Positions 1 to 9,396 of a stretch of 64,000 bases of DNA are shown piece after piece. Location: NCBI RefSeq assembly GCF_900108945.1, contig NZ_FNYE01000001.1, forward strand, positions 124,001 through 188,000. Direction: 5' to 3'. The notes beneath the pieces are model-generated. The model was not told where the DNA came from. It did not search any database and saw nothing but the letters and a program-made list of their open reading frames with translations. Within the stretch, counting starts at the first letter, position 1, and each line of letters starts with the position of its first letter. The stretch comes from Paraburkholderia diazotrophica. Its GTDB lineage: Bacteria; Pseudomonadota; Gammaproteobacteria; Burkholderiales; Burkholderiaceae. The position numbers were made by a program, and so were the translations under genes.

Positions 1-2043
1 AAGCGGCGCCCATTTGTACAGGTCGGCCGTAGTGTCGGAGAGCAGCGTGAACTGATATTGCGCATTCGACTGCCGGCCACCGACGCGTATGTCCTGCACC
101 GCCTGCAGGAACGTGCGCGCGCCCGCGACGCCCGACAGGGGCACGCGCAATTGCTGGATCACCTGATCGGCGGAGATCTTGCGCTCCGTCTTCGGCTTGA
201 GCGATACGAACATGAAGCCGGAGTTGGTCTGCCGTCCGCCCGTGAAGCCGACCACGCTGTCGACGGCGGGGTTCGCCTGCACGATGCGCATCATCTCGGA
301 GAACTTCACCTTCATCGCCTGGAAGGATGTCGCCTGGTCGGCCTGGATGCCGCCGACGAGACGCCCCGTGTCCTGCTGCGGAAAAAAGCCCTTCGGCACG
401 ATGATATAGAGCGCGATGTTGAGCGCGATCGTGACGAACAGCACCATCAGGATCAGCAGCGGATGACGCAGCGACCAGCCGAGCGTGCGCGCGTAGCCGC
501 GCTGCATCCTGTCGAAGCCGCGTTCGAGCCAGCGCGCGAAACGGCCTTCTTCGCGCTTCTCATGTGGCTCGGAGAGCAGGCGCGAGCACATCATCGGCGT
601 GAGCGTCAGCGACACGATCAGCGACACGCCGATCGCGAGCGACAGCGTGAGCGCGAACTCGCGGAACAGCCGCCCGACGATGCCGCCCATCAGCAGGATC
701 GGCAGGAACACGGCGACGAGCGAGATGCTGATCGACATCACCGTGAAGCCAACCTCGCGCGCGCCGACGAACGCCGCCTTCATGCGCGGCATGCCGCTCT
801 CGATATGGCGCGTGATGTTTTCGAGCACCACGATTGCGTCGTCGACGACGAAGCCCGTCGCGATGGTCAGCGCCATCAGCGACAGGTTGTCGATTGAAAA
901 CCCGAGCAGATACATCGCGGCGAACGTGCCGATGATCGAAATCGGCACGGCCACGCTCGGAATCAGCGTCGCGCGCCAGTTGCGCAGGAACAGGAACACG
1001 ACCATCACGACGAGCGCGACGGCGATCATCAGCGTGTGCTCGGTGTCCTTCAGCGACGCGCGGATCGTCGTCGAGCGGTCGGCCGTCGGTGTGATCTGGG
1101 CGGCGGCGGGCAGCGAAGCCTGCAACTGCGGAATCATCGCCTTCACGCGGTCGATCGTCTCGATGATGTTCGCGCCGGGCTGCCGGTACAGGATCACGAG
1201 CACCGAGCGCTCGTTGTTCATCAGGCCGAGATTGCGCAGGTCCTCGACGGAATCGACGACTTCGGCGACATCGGACAGATGCACGGCCGCGCCGTCGCGA
1301 TACGCGATCACGAGGTCCTTGTACTGCGAAGCCTGCTTCGCCTGGTCGTTCGTGTAGAGCTGCACGCGGTTAGGGCCGAATTCGATCGAGCCTTTCGGGC
1401 TGTTCGCATTCGCCGAAGCGAGCGCCGCGCGCACGTCTTCGAGACCGATGCCGTAGTGAAAGAGCGCTTGCGGTTCGAGTTCGACGCGCACGGCCGGGTT
1501 CGCAGAGCCGCTCACGTCCACTTCGCCGACGCCTTCGACCTGCGACAGCGACTGTTGCAGCACCGTCGCGGCCGAGTCGTATAGCTGGCCCGCCGTCATC
1601 GTCTTCGACGTGAGCGCGAGAATGAGGATGGGCGCGTCGGCGGGATTGACCTTGTGGTAGGTCGGGTTCTGCCTGAGGCTCGTGGGAAGGTCCGCGCGAG
1701 CTGCGTTGATGGCGGCCTGCACGTCGCGCGCGGCGCCGTCGATGTTACGGTTCAGTCCGAACTGCATCGTGATGCGCGCCGAACCGACGGAGCTCGTCGA
1801 CGTCATTTCGGTGACGTCGGCAATCGACCCGAGATGCCGTTCGAGCGGACTCGCCACGCTCGTCGCGACGGTCTCCGGGCTCGCGCCCGGCAGGCTCGCC
1901 TGAATCGAGATGGTCGGGAAATCGACTTGCGGCAACGGCGCGACGGGCAACCTTGCGAGCGCGAACAGGCCCGACAGTGCAATGCCGATCGCGAGCAGCG
2001 TCGTGGCGACGGGACGCTTGATGAAAGGGCGCGACAGGTTCAT
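1..2043 (-). CDS. mdtC: RND multidrug efflux permease, MdtC-like (3' end cut by window edge)
   Basis: Inner-membrane proton-driven RND pump subunit that would pair with the adjacent MdtB-like permease. My translation from the ATG at 2043 begins [20 protein letters not shown] and continues with typical HAE1-RND features: an N-terminal membrane helix, the [10 protein letters not shown] segment, periplasmic porter domain, then the TM4 region [14 protein letters not shown] carrying the paired Asp residues of the proton relay. About 681 residues are present, of roughly 1030-1090 in the family; the C-terminal half lies outside the window. The start is supported by a GAAGAGG ribosome site. It lies 17 nt after mdtB, so it is the third gene of the mdtABC operon. 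Assignment as MdtC rather than a second MdtB rests on order and sequence character; RND membership is certain. Confidence 0.93.
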   Translation of the reverse strand, partial: MNLSRPFIKRPVATTLLAIGIALSGLFALARLPVAPLPQVDFPTISIQASLPGASPETVATSVASPLERHLGSIADVTEMTSTSSVGSARITMQFGLNRNIDGAARDVQAAINAARADLPTSLRQNPTYHKVNPADAPILILALTSKTMTAGQLYDSAATVLQQSLSQVEGVGEVDVSGSANPAVRVELEPQALFHYGIGLEDVRAALASANANSPKGSIEFGPNRVQLYTNDQAKQASQYKDLVIAYRDGAAVHLSDVAEVVDSVEDLRNLGLMNNERSVLVILYRQPGANIIETIDRVKAMIPQLQASLPAAAQITPTADRSTTIRASLKDTEHTLMIAVALVVMVVFLFLRNWRATLIPSVAVPISIIGTFAAMYLLGFSIDNLSLMALTIATGFVVDDAIVVLENITRHIESGMPRMKAAFVGAREVGFTVMSISISLVAVFLPILLMGGIVGRLFREFALTLSLAIGVSLIVSLTLTPMMCSRLLSEPHEKREEGRFARWLERGFDRMQRGYARTLGWSLRHPLLILMVLFVTIALNIALYIIVPKGFFPQQDTGRLVGGIQADQATSFQAMKVKFSEMMRIVQANPAVDSVVGFTGGRQTNSGFMFVSLKPKTERKISADQVIQQLRVPLSGVAGARTFLQAVQDIRVGGRQSNAQYQFTLLSDTTADLYKWAPL

Positions 2044-2060
2044 CGGTTCGGCCTCTTCAT

Positions 2061-5000
2061 TCAGGCGTCGGCGTCGGTGACGGGCGGAGTCGGATGGCCG
2101 TCGCGATGAAAGCGCGCGCGCAGCCGCCGCGCAATCGAATCGAAGCCAAGATAGATCACGGGCGTCGTGAAGAGCGTCAGCAACTGGCTGACGATCAGGC
2201 CGCCCGCAATCGCGATACCGAGCGGCCGGCGCAGCTCCGAGCCCGCACCCGTGCCGAGCATCAGCGGCAGCGCGCCGAGCAGTGCCGCCATCGTGGTCAT
2301 CAGGATCGGCCGGAAGCGCAACAGGCACGCCTGATAGATCGCTTCGCGCGGCGGCTTGCCGTGCTCACGCTCGGCTTCGAGCGCGAAGTCGATCATCATG
2401 ATCGCGTTCTTCTTCACGATGCCGATCAACAGCACGATGCCGATGATGCCGATGATGTCGAGATCGTGGCCCGTCAGCAGCAGCGCGAGCAGCGCGCCGA
2501 CGCCCGCCGACGGCAGCGTCGACAGGATCGTGACGGGATGCACGAAGCTCTCGTACAGCACGCCGAGCACGATGTACATCGTGACGACGGCGGCGAGGAT
2601 CAGGAACAGCTCGTTCGAAAGCGACGCCTGGAACGCGAGCGCCGCGCCCTGGAAGCGCGTCTGGAACGACGCGGGCAGGCCGATGTCCTTCTCCGCCTGC
2701 TGGATCGCCTTGACGGCCGCGCCGAGCGACGCGCCGGGCGCCAGATTGAACGACACGGTCGTGGCTGGGAACTGGCTCAGATGCGTGACGAGCAGCGGCG
2801 CGGGCTTCTCGTGAAAGCTCGCGATGGACGCCAACGGCACCTGGCCGCCCGTCGACGTCGACGACGGCAGATAGATCGAGTTCAGCGACTCCGTGTAGTG
2901 CTGCATCTGCGGCTGCGCTTCGAGAATCACGCGGTACTGGTTCGACTGCGTGAAGATCGTCGAGATGATGCGCTGGCCGAACGCGTCATAGAGCGCGTTG
3001 TCGACGGTCGCGGGCGTAATGCCGTAACGCGCCGCCGACGCTCGGTCGATTTCCACGTAGACCGACTGGCCGTTGTTCTGCAGATCGGTGGCCACGTCGA
3101 CGAGCTCGGGCGACTGTTGCAGGCGCTCCATCAGCTTCGGCACCCACGTCGCGAACTCTTCGATGTTCGGATCGGTCAGCATGAACTGATACTGCGTCGG
3201 GCTCACCGTCGAATCGATGGTCAGGTCCTGCACCGGCTGCATGTAGAGCGTCGCGCCCGGAATGTGCGACGTGTCGCGCTGCAACTGGCGGATCACCTGG
3301 CTCGCCGTCGCGTCGCGGTCGTCGCGCGGCTTCAGGTTGATCAGCATGCGGCCGCTGTTCAGCGTGATGTTGCTGCCGTCCACGCCGATGAAGGACGTCA
3401 GGCTCTCGACGTTCGGATTCTTCAAAATCTCGGTGGCCAGCTGCTGCTGGCGCTCGGCCATCGACGCGTACGACACCGACTGCGGCGCCTGTGTGATCGC
3501 CTGGATCACGCCCGTGTCCTGCACCGGGAAAAAGCCCTTCGGAATGAACACGTACAGCACGCCCGTGAGCACCAGCGTGAGCACGGCGACGACGAGCGTC
3601 GAGCGGTGCCGGTCCAGCACCCATTCCAGCGCGACGGCGTAGCGCGCGATGATCCAGTCGATCGCCGCGTGCGCCCTCGCTTCGAAGCTGTGGCTTTCCT
3701 TGGGCGGCGTGTGGCGCAGCAGCTTCGCGCACATCATCGGCACGAGCGTGAGCGATACGACGGCGGAAATCACGATCGTCACGGCGAGCGTGATCGCGAA
3801 CTCGTGGAAGAGGCGGCCGACCACGTCGCCCATGAAGAGCAGCGGAATCAGCACGGCGATCAGCGAGACCGTCAGCGAGATGATCGTGAAGCCGATCTGC
3901 TTCGAGCCTTTCAGCGCGGCTTCGAGCGGCGTGTCGCCTTCCTCGACGTAGCGCGCGATGTTCTCGATCATCACGATCGCGTCGTCGACGACGAAGCCTG
4001 TCGCGATGGTCAGCGCCATCAGCGAGAGGTTGTCGAGCGAGAAGCCGCACAGGTACATCACGGCGAGCGTGCCGATCAGCGAAAGCGGCACCGACAGGCT
4101 CGGAATGATCGTCGCGTAGATGTTCGCAAGGAACAGGTACATCACCAGCACGACCAGCACGACCGACATCAGCAGTTCGAACTGCACGTCGCGCACGGAC
4201 GCGCGGATCGTCGTGGTGCGGTCGGTGACGATCTGCACGTCGAGCGCGGCAGGCAGCGACTGCTGGAGCGTGGGCAGCAGCTTCTTGATGCTGTCGACCG
4301 TCTGGATCACGTTCGCGCCCGGCTGGCGCTGCACGTTCAGGATGATCGCGGGCGTGTTGTTCACCCATGCGCCGAGCTTCGTGTTCTCCGCGCCCGAGAC
4401 GATGCTCGCGACGTCCGTCAGCATCACGGGGCGGCCGTTCTTGTACGCGACGACGGCGCTTTTGTATGCGTTGGCGTCCGTCAACTGATCGTTCGCGTTG
4501 ATCGTGTACGCGCGCGTCGGGCCGTCGAAGCTGCCCTTCGGCGTGTTGACGTTGAGGTTCGAGATCGTCGTGCGCAGATCGTCGAGATTGAGGCCGTAAG
4601 AGGCGAGTGCGCGCGGGTTCGCCTGGATGCGCACGGCGGGGCGCTGGCCGCCCGACAGGCTCACGAGGCCGACGCCCGCGACCTGCGAAATCTTCTGCGC
4701 GAGCCGCGTATCGGCGATGTCCTGCACCTGCGTGAGGGGCATCGACTTCGACGTGATCGCGAGCGTGATGATGGGCGCGTCGGCGGGATTGACCTTCGCA
4801 TAGATGGGAGGCGCGGGCAGGTCCGACGGCAGCAGGTTGCCCGCCGCGTTGATCGCCGCCTGGACTTCCTGCTCGGCGACGTCGAGGGGCAGGTCGAGAC
4901 TGAACTGCAGCGTGATGATCGACGAGCCCGCCGAGCTTTGCGACGACATCTGGTTCAGCGACGGCATCTGCCCGAACTGGCGCTCGAGCGGCGCCGTCAC

Positions 5001-5186
5001 CGATGACGTCATCACGTCGGGGCTCGCGCCCGGATAGAACGTCTGCACCTGGATGGTCGGGTAATCGACTTCGGGCAGCGCGGAAAGCGGCAGGAAGCGC
5101 AGCGCGACGAGCCCGACCAGCATGATGGCCGCCATCAGAAGGGCGGTGCCGACCGGGCGCAGGATAAAGGCGCGGGATGGATTCAT
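2061..5186 (-). CDS. mdtB: RND multidrug efflux permease MdtB
   Basis: A 1041-residue HAE1-family RND permease, full length for the family. In E. coli MdtB and MdtC form a heteromultimeric inner-membrane pump with adaptor MdtA and an outer-membrane channel. The protein starts [20 protein letters not shown] and shows [11 protein letters not shown], the porter-domain [12 protein letters not shown] segment, the TM4 motif [17 protein letters not shown] with proton-relay aspartates, and the C-terminal [18 protein letters not shown] segment, all very close to E. coli MdtB as I recall it. It begins 15 nt after mdtA and is followed 17 nt later by mdtC, so the three are co-transcribed. No baeSR-like two-component system is visible beside it. 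Confidence 0.97.
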   Translation of the reverse strand: MNPSRAFILRPVGTALLMAAIMLVGLVALRFLPLSALPEVDYPTIQVQTFYPGASPDVMTSSVTAPLERQFGQMPSLNQMSSQSSAGSSIITLQFSLDLPLDVAEQEVQAAINAAGNLLPSDLPAPPIYAKVNPADAPIITLAITSKSMPLTQVQDIADTRLAQKISQVAGVGLVSLSGGQRPAVRIQANPRALASYGLNLDDLRTTISNLNVNTPKGSFDGPTRAYTINANDQLTDANAYKSAVVAYKNGRPVMLTDVASIVSGAENTKLGAWVNNTPAIILNVQRQPGANVIQTVDSIKKLLPTLQQSLPAALDVQIVTDRTTTIRASVRDVQFELLMSVVLVVLVMYLFLANIYATIIPSLSVPLSLIGTLAVMYLCGFSLDNLSLMALTIATGFVVDDAIVMIENIARYVEEGDTPLEAALKGSKQIGFTIISLTVSLIAVLIPLLFMGDVVGRLFHEFAITLAVTIVISAVVSLTLVPMMCAKLLRHTPPKESHSFEARAHAAIDWIIARYAVALEWVLDRHRSTLVVAVLTLVLTGVLYVFIPKGFFPVQDTGVIQAITQAPQSVSYASMAERQQQLATEILKNPNVESLTSFIGVDGSNITLNSGRMLINLKPRDDRDATASQVIRQLQRDTSHIPGATLYMQPVQDLTIDSTVSPTQYQFMLTDPNIEEFATWVPKLMERLQQSPELVDVATDLQNNGQSVYVEIDRASAARYGITPATVDNALYDAFGQRIISTIFTQSNQYRVILEAQPQMQHYTESLNSIYLPSSTSTGGQVPLASIASFHEKPAPLLVTHLSQFPATTVSFNLAPGASLGAAVKAIQQAEKDIGLPASFQTRFQGAALAFQASLSNELFLILAAVVTMYIVLGVLYESFVHPVTILSTLPSAGVGALLALLLTGHDLDIIGIIGIVLLIGIVKKNAIMMIDFALEAEREHGKPPREAIYQACLLRFRPILMTTMAALLGALPLMLGTGAGSELRRPLGIAIAGGLIVSQLLTLFTTPVIYLGFDSIARRLRARFHRDGHPTPPVTDADA

Positions 5187-5201
5187 GCGAAAGCCAGTAC
5201 C

Positions 5202-6623
5202 TTATTCCGCCGACGTCTGCGACGCGTGCCGGCGACGATGTGTGCCCGATGCGCCCGCTGCACCTGATGCACCTGATGCACCTGATGCACCTGATGCGCC
5301 CGATGCGGCGCGGGCACCCGAAGCACCTGAAGCACCCGACGCGCCACGGGGCCGGTCAGCCGGAATGGTGATCTTCGCGCCTTCCTTCAGGCGGTCCGAG
5401 CCGTCCGTCACGACGCGCTCGCCGACCTGCAGGCCCGACGTGATGCTGGTGCGCTCGCCGTCGACGGGACCGACTTTCACGGGGCGCACTGTCACCGTGT
5501 TGTCCGGCTTGACGACATACACGAACGACCCGATCGAGCCGTTGAGCACGGCCGACGTCGGCACGATGATGGCGTTTTTCACGACATTCACGAGCAGGCG
5601 CGTATTGACGAACTGATTCGGGAACAGCATGCCTTCGTTGTTCTGGAACGTCGCGCGGAGTTTCACGGTGCCCGTCGTCGTGTCGATCTGGTTATCGACG
5701 GTTTCCAGATAGCCCGCTTCGAGCGACGTCGTATTGCTGCGGTCATACGCCGTCACCGACATCTTCGTGCCCGTATGCAATTGCTTGAGGATGGCGGGCA
5801 GGTTGTCTTCGGAGGTCGTGAAGATCACGCTGATCGGCTGCAGTTGCGTGATGACGACGACACCGTTCGTATCGCTCGGCGTCACGTAGTTGCCGGGGTC
5901 GACCTGGCGCAGGCCGACGCGGCCCGACACGGGCGCCGTGATGCGCGCATAGACGAGATCGAGCCTGAAGGTATCGATGTTCGCCTGGTCGGACTTGACC
6001 TGGCCTTCGTATTGCCTCACGAGCGACGCTTGCGTATCGACCTGCTGGCTCGCGATCGAGTCTTGCGACAGCAGCGTCTGATAGCGTTTCAGGTCGAGGC
6101 GGGCGGTTTGCAGGAGCGCCATGTCCTTGGCAAGCGTGCCTTCGGCATTGGCAAGACTGATCTGATACGGACGCGGATCGACCTGTGCGAGCAGATCGCC
6201 TTTCTTCACCATCTGACCTTCCTGGAATGCGACCGTCTGCAGTGTGCCCGTCAGTTGCGTGCGCACCGTGACGTTCGCGAGCGGCGTGACGGTGCCGAGC
6301 GCGTTCAGCACGACAGGCATTTCGCCTTGCGTAACGGAGGCCACATGGACAGGCTGCGGCTGGTTCATGCCGCCCGCGCCGCCGCGGCGTCCGCCGCGCG
6401 CCGCCTGCGCACCGCTCGCGCCCGCTGCCGCGCTCGCGCCGGCGTCGCTCCTGTTCCACGGATGCCAACGTACCAGCACGATCGCCGCGATGATCACGAC
6501 GGCGACAATCAGCGCAATCGTGCGGCCGCGATGCCGTTTGACGGCGCCGGGTTCATGTCCGGGAGGAGGGCTGGACGGACCGGCGTTGCGTGAAGATTCT
6601 GGCTGATTTTTTTGTTCGTCCAT
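5202..6623 (-). CDS. mdtA: RND efflux periplasmic adaptor MdtA with collagen-like tail
   Basis: Membrane-fusion (HlyD/AcrA-type) adaptor linking the MdtBC pump to an outer-membrane channel. An N-terminal membrane helix (about residues 30-50) anchors it; then comes a low-complexity Gly/Ala/Arg linker, the lipoyl/barrel-sandwich segment with FQEGQMVKKGDLLAQVDPRP, a helical hairpin, and the beta-barrel with PTSAVLNGSIGSFVYVV. The last roughly 45 residues are unusual: GAS/GAA triplets repeated over and over before a basic RRRHASQ end, encoded by a 9-bp DNA repeat. I use the ATG at 6623; a TTG four codons upstream (6635) is possible. First gene of mdtABC. Confidence 0.94.
   Translation of the reverse strand: MDEQKNQPESSRNAGPSSPPPGHEPGAVKRHRGRTIALIVAVVIIAAIVLVRWHPWNRSDAGASAAAGASGAQAARGGRRGGAGGMNQPQPVHVASVTQGEMPVVLNALGTVTPLANVTVRTQLTGTLQTVAFQEGQMVKKGDLLAQVDPRPYQISLANAEGTLAKDMALLQTARLDLKRYQTLLSQDSIASQQVDTQASLVRQYEGQVKSDQANIDTFRLDLVYARITAPVSGRVGLRQVDPGNYVTPSDTNGVVVITQLQPISVIFTTSEDNLPAILKQLHTGTKMSVTAYDRSNTTSLEAGYLETVDNQIDTTTGTVKLRATFQNNEGMLFPNQFVNTRLLVNVVKNAIIVPTSAVLNGSIGSFVYVVKPDNTVTVRPVKVGPVDGERTSITSGLQVGERVVTDGSDRLKEGAKITIPADRPRGASGASGASGARAASGASGASGASGASGAAGASGTHRRRHASQTSAE
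5249..5345. repeat. 9-bp tandem repeat inside the mdtA 3' end
   Basis: The unit cacctgatg occurs four times without interruption at 5261-5296, followed by a degenerate cgcccgatg and flanked by further diverged copies (gcacccgaa, gcacctgaa). Read on the minus strand it encodes Gly-Ala-Ser triplets. Copy-number change would alter the length of the MdtA tail by three residues per unit and keep the frame. Confidence 0.85.
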
Positions 6624-7242
6624 CGGTTCGATCAAATGGCTGGCGTGAATTGAAGCAAACGTGCGATGCGCGGCGTGCGAACTGACGGCTGCCGCGCGCG
6701 GGTTGTCGTGCTCGCGCCTGTCTGCGCGCCTGTCTGCGCGTTTATCCGCGCGATGCTACGCGATGCGAGGCTCATCGAGATGACCTTGATGTGACGGTGA
6801 CGGCGGCCGCGCTGGCGGCCTGGCGCGTTGTCGACATGAATGACGGCTCCTCCCCGACGGCCGTGCTTTTGCCCGCTGCGCGTTCGACGTCGCGTTGCCG
6901 CGGCAGCGCTCGCGCTGCTGCAACGAAAGACCGGTCCGATGGTCGCTTCGATGGGGCTGGCCGTTGCCGATGCGCGTCGCGTTGCATATGAAGGGCATCG
7001 TGGCCGGCCGCGCCGAAAACCGGCCGCACCGGGCATCGGCGCGCGGGAAAGCATGATGCTACGTCCCCGGCCGAGTTACAGTCCAGCGGCGTATTTTTCG
7101 GCGGATTACGACCGTTACATACGGTTGGGTAATTTGAAAGCCTGGGTTAGCCGGGTGTCGCGCAAGGTGGCGCGGCAACGGGTGTATCGGCGGGGAGGGC
7201 GGCGAAAGTCGACGCGCGTCGATGCGTCGTGCCGCGCGAAGC
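6624..7242. other. Non-coding stretch upstream of mdtABC
   Basis: About 620 bases between the mdtA start and the end of the IclR gene. The only open frames are low-complexity Arg/Ala/Ser readings I do not believe. It contains a short direct repeat (tgtctgcgcgc twice, about 6719-6738) and an inverted repeat ACCGT-tacat-ACGGT at 7111-7125 that could be a regulator site. I could not define a convincing -10/-35 pair for mdtA. Confidence 0.5.
7111..7125. promoter_or_regulatory. Inverted repeat, possible operator upstream of mdtABC
   Basis: ACCGT (7111-7115), 5-nt spacer tacat, ACGGT (7121-7125). It is a perfect 5-bp dyad in an A/T-richer patch of the mdtA upstream region, about 490 nt from the mdtA start. 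The distance makes a direct role in mdtABC control uncertain. Confidence 0.25.
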
Positions 7243-8079
7243 TCAATCGTCGAGCCGGCGGCCCGGCGTTCCGCCGATCTCATGGATGATCTTTTCGATC
7301 GTTTCGAGCAAGACGGGCGCCGCGCGCGACACGAGCCAGTCGCGCGGGCACTGATGCGCGGAGCCGCCGCAATTGACCGCGTAGCGCTCGCCCGACGGTC
7401 CGATGAAGCCAGCCGCGATCGCGTTGAGCCCCTCGTACCATTCGCCCGTCGCGATCGCGAAACCTTGCGCGGCCGTTTCCTGCAGCGCCGCGTCGAGACG
7501 GCTGCTGATATGCCCCCACTCGTCGCCGGCTGCGGCTTGCAGGCCCGTCAGCAGACTCTGGCGATCCGTCTCGGAGAGCGCGGCGAGATACGCGCGGCCG
7601 ACGGCCGTGCGGCTCAGGTCCATCCGCGAGCCGACGTCGAGGCGCGACACCAGCACGGCCGAGCGCGGCTTGATCGCATCGATGACGACCATGTCCAGCC
7701 GGTCGCGCACGGCGAGATGCACCGATAGCGACGTGCGTTCGGCCAGTTCGATCAGGAATGGCCGCGAACGCGCGCGGATGTCGAAGTTGCGCAGGAAACC
7801 GTTGCTCAGCTCGAGCACCGACGACGTGAGCACGAAGCGCTCGCTGTCGGGCAGACGAAACAGAAAGCCTGCACTGACGAGCGTCGCGGTGATCCGCGAG
7901 ACGGTCGGTTTCGGAATACCCGTCAGTTCTGTCAGCTCGCGGTTGGAGAGTGGCGCGTCGGCGGCGGCAATGCGCCGGAGCACGGTCAGGCCGCGCGCGA
8001 GCGCAGTGACCTCGTCGCCGGAGCCGTCCTTTTCCTTCAACGGATCGGTGGCGGACGGACGCGTCGATGGCTGGTTCAT
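7243..8079 (-). CDS. IclR family transcriptional regulator
   Basis: A 278-residue DNA-binding regulator with the IclR layout: N-terminal winged helix-turn-helix (about residues 25-85, including LSNRELTELTGIPKPTVSRI) and a C-terminal effector-binding GAF-like domain (SLSVHLAVRDRLDMVVID, VGRAYLAALS, GLNAIAAGF). IclR proteins commonly control aromatic or carboxylate catabolism, but no catabolic operon lies beside it; the next genes on its strand are mdtABC, 620 nt downstream. A TATAGT -10-like hexamer and a palindrome sit just upstream of the start (8090-8109), which suggests autoregulation. The ligand cannot be predicted. Confidence 0.93.
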   Translation of the reverse strand: MNQPSTRPSATDPLKEKDGSGDEVTALARGLTVLRRIAAADAPLSNRELTELTGIPKPTVSRITATLVSAGFLFRLPDSERFVLTSSVLELSNGFLRNFDIRARSRPFLIELAERTSLSVHLAVRDRLDMVVIDAIKPRSAVLVSRLDVGSRMDLSRTAVGRAYLAALSETDRQSLLTGLQAAAGDEWGHISSRLDAALQETAAQGFAIATGEWYEGLNAIAAGFIGPSGERYAVNCGGSAHQCPRDWLVSRAAPVLLETIEKIIHEIGGTPGRRLDD

Positions 8080-8089
8080 GTGGTTTTTA

Positions 8090-8109
8090 TGAAACGTTAT
8101 TTCACTATA
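8090..8109 (-). promoter_or_regulatory. iclR-type gene promoter element and candidate autoregulatory operator
   Basis: The dyad TGAAA-cgtta-TTTCA (8090-8104) directly abuts a minus-strand -10-like hexamer TATAGT (8104-8109), placing the dyad over the expected transcription start of the IclR-family gene. IclR-family operators are often A/T-rich GAAA/TTTC dyads, so autorepression is a reasonable inference. No good -35 hexamer was found. Confidence 0.4.
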
Positions 8110-8248
8110 GTTGAACGCGCGTCGAAAGGCAGACGCCTTCAGGCCGCGCTCCGCCCTCTCTCAGCAGGGCGTAAGTCCATATTTTTCGTACGACCATTCA
8201 TTGTATCGAATTGTGAGATGCAAGGCCGCCGAGCCGCTCAGATTTTGC

Positions 8249-8277
8249 TTGACTTAGTCAGCATTACCATAAAAAAT
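8249..8277 (+). promoter_or_regulatory. Candidate sigma70 promoter with overlapping dyad
   Basis: TTGACT (8249-8254) is separated by exactly 17 nt from AAAAAT (8272-8277). The -35 hexamer lies inside a perfect dyad TGACT-T-AGTCA (8250-8260), which could be an operator. It points toward the orphan terminator at 8478-8510. Confidence 0.4.
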
Positions 8278-8283
8278 GGAACT

Positions 8284-8510
8284 ATATTTCGAAACCGGAA
8301 AAGGTGGGCCCGCGCCCACATCGCCCATAGATCATTGCGCGTGCAACCAGTGCGCGCATCGGCGTCAGCCCGGTTCGGCCCGGTTCGGCTGCGCTTCGCA
8401 GCGGCTTCGAAGGCAGGATTTCTTCAGTACCGTCTCTCAGGTTCTAGCACGGCCCTCGGAATGGCTAGAACTTTTTGAAGGCGCCATGGCAACATGGCGC
8501 CTTTTTTTTG
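8284..8510 (+). ncRNA. Possible small RNA (promoter-to-terminator interval)
   Basis: The interval between the candidate promoter (8249-8277) and the intrinsic terminator (8478-8510) would give a transcript of roughly 225 nt. No ribosome site and credible ORF combination is apparent inside it. This is inference from the promoter/terminator pairing only; no known RNA family is recognised. Confidence 0.3.
8478..8510 (+). terminator. Strong intrinsic terminator without an obvious upstream gene
   Basis: Perfect 11-bp stem AAGGCGCCATG / CATGGCGCCTT (8478-8488 and 8493-8503), GCAA tetraloop, followed by an uninterrupted run of T to 8509. It is oriented for plus-strand transcription; the minus-strand side lacks a T-run. 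Confidence 0.85.
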
Positions 8511-8578
8511 TCCGTCTGATCGGCTGTCGTTTGCGTTCGATGCGAGTTGCCATCATGGCGCGCATCCGTGAACGACGC

Positions 8579-8603
8579 GGCGGCAGTCTGCACGACTGCC
8601 GCC
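8579..8603 (-). terminator. GC-rich stem-loop after the PRC-barrel gene
   Basis: GGCGGCAGT / ACTGCCGCC (9 bp) with a 7-nt loop, 66 nt past the PRC gene stop on the minus strand. There is no clear T-run, so termination is only a possibility. Confidence 0.3.
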
Positions 8604-8668
8604 GTCAGGGCGCCCAAAGCAAAGAGAGTCAGCGGCGCCCGCCTTGCTGCGCGACGTGAGGGCGCCTG

Positions 8669-9136
8669 TCAGAGCCCGCGGTCGCGCGTCACTGCCGGAT
8701 CGACCGAGGTCGTGGTCCAGTATGGATCGCGGTTGTAGTACTTGTGCATCTGCGTGCCCCAGGTCTCGTCGGCCATCGATGGCCAGTGGTCCTTGTCGAA
8801 GCCTGGTTCGTCCTTGATCCGCTGCGCGGTGATGTCGACGCGGAAGACCTTTTCGTCCGTATCGAGCGTCAGCGCGCTCCACGGGATTGCGTGCAGATTG
8901 CTGCCCATGCCGAGGAAACCGCCTTCCGACAGGACCGCATACGCAATGCGTCCGCTGCGCACGTCAAGCATGATGTCCGAAATCTTGCCGACGTGTTCGC
9001 CATCCGACGAGACGACCTTGTTGCCATCCAGCGTGGCCGCGGCCATCACCTCAGGCCCCGGACCTTCGCCGACTCCACCGCCGACGATGCCTGCGCCGGC
9101 TTGCGCCGGGTTCATTTTCGGGTCTAGCGTGGTCAT
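8669..9136 (-). CDS. PRC-barrel domain protein
   Basis: A 155-residue soluble protein. Residues about 35-100 form a PRC-barrel (SSDGEHVGKISDIMLDVRSG, IAYAVLSEGGFLGMG, HAIPWSALTL), a small beta-barrel found in photosynthetic reaction centre H subunits, RimM and many stress-related bacterial proteins. The C-terminal third (WPSMADETWG, HKYYNRDPYW) resembles the tail of PRC proteins common in Burkholderiales. The ATG at 9136 is chosen because GGAGGAAATC lies just before it; an upstream ATG nine codons earlier would overlap that site. Precise role unknown; transcribed alone. Confidence 0.85.
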   Translation of the reverse strand: MTTLDPKMNPAQAGAGIVGGGVGEGPGPEVMAAATLDGNKVVSSDGEHVGKISDIMLDVRSGRIAYAVLSEGGFLGMGSNLHAIPWSALTLDTDEKVFRVDITAQRIKDEPGFDKDHWPSMADETWGTQMHKYYNRDPYWTTTSVDPAVTRDRGL

Positions 9137-9396
9137 GATTTCCTCCCTGGAAAAGTCCACGGGATGCGATGCGCATCCGCCGTGCCCGCGAGCTTTTCAC
9201 GGGACGGCGAACGCAGGCGTGCGTGCATCGTCACGAACGCGGCAGGACCAAACTCGAAGCCGCTGCCGGCAATGCACAGCGGCGCGGCTCGAATGTGCGG
9301 CTGCAAAAACTTCAAGCACCGGTGTCAAGCTGACAGAGACACGCGCGTCGCCTGGCCGACTGCGCATGCAACGACGATCGCGCTCACGACGTCGCG

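Larger units (their letters stand above)
8110..8668. other. Intergenic region holding a possible small-RNA gene
   Basis: About 560 bases between the IclR and PRC-barrel genes. Open frames here are short and compositionally unconvincing. The region holds a plus-strand sigma70-like promoter (8249-8277), a strong plus-strand intrinsic terminator (8478-8510) with no convincing plus-strand gene ahead of it, and a GC-rich stem-loop (8579-8603) downstream of the minus-strand PRC gene. Confidence 0.5.

Noticed and set aside
2094..5006. A 970-residue open frame opposite mdtB
   Set aside because: Arg/His/Asp-rich composition with no domain; it is the antisense of a canonical RND permease in very GC-rich DNA.
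6632..7054. 140-residue open frame upstream of mdtA
   Set aside because: Arg/Ala/Thr/Ser low complexity, no ribosome site, lies in the promoter region.
8080..8659. Plus-strand open frames of 127-132 residues
   Set aside because: Two overlapping frames with poor composition and no ribosome site. The interval is better read as a possible non-coding transcript.
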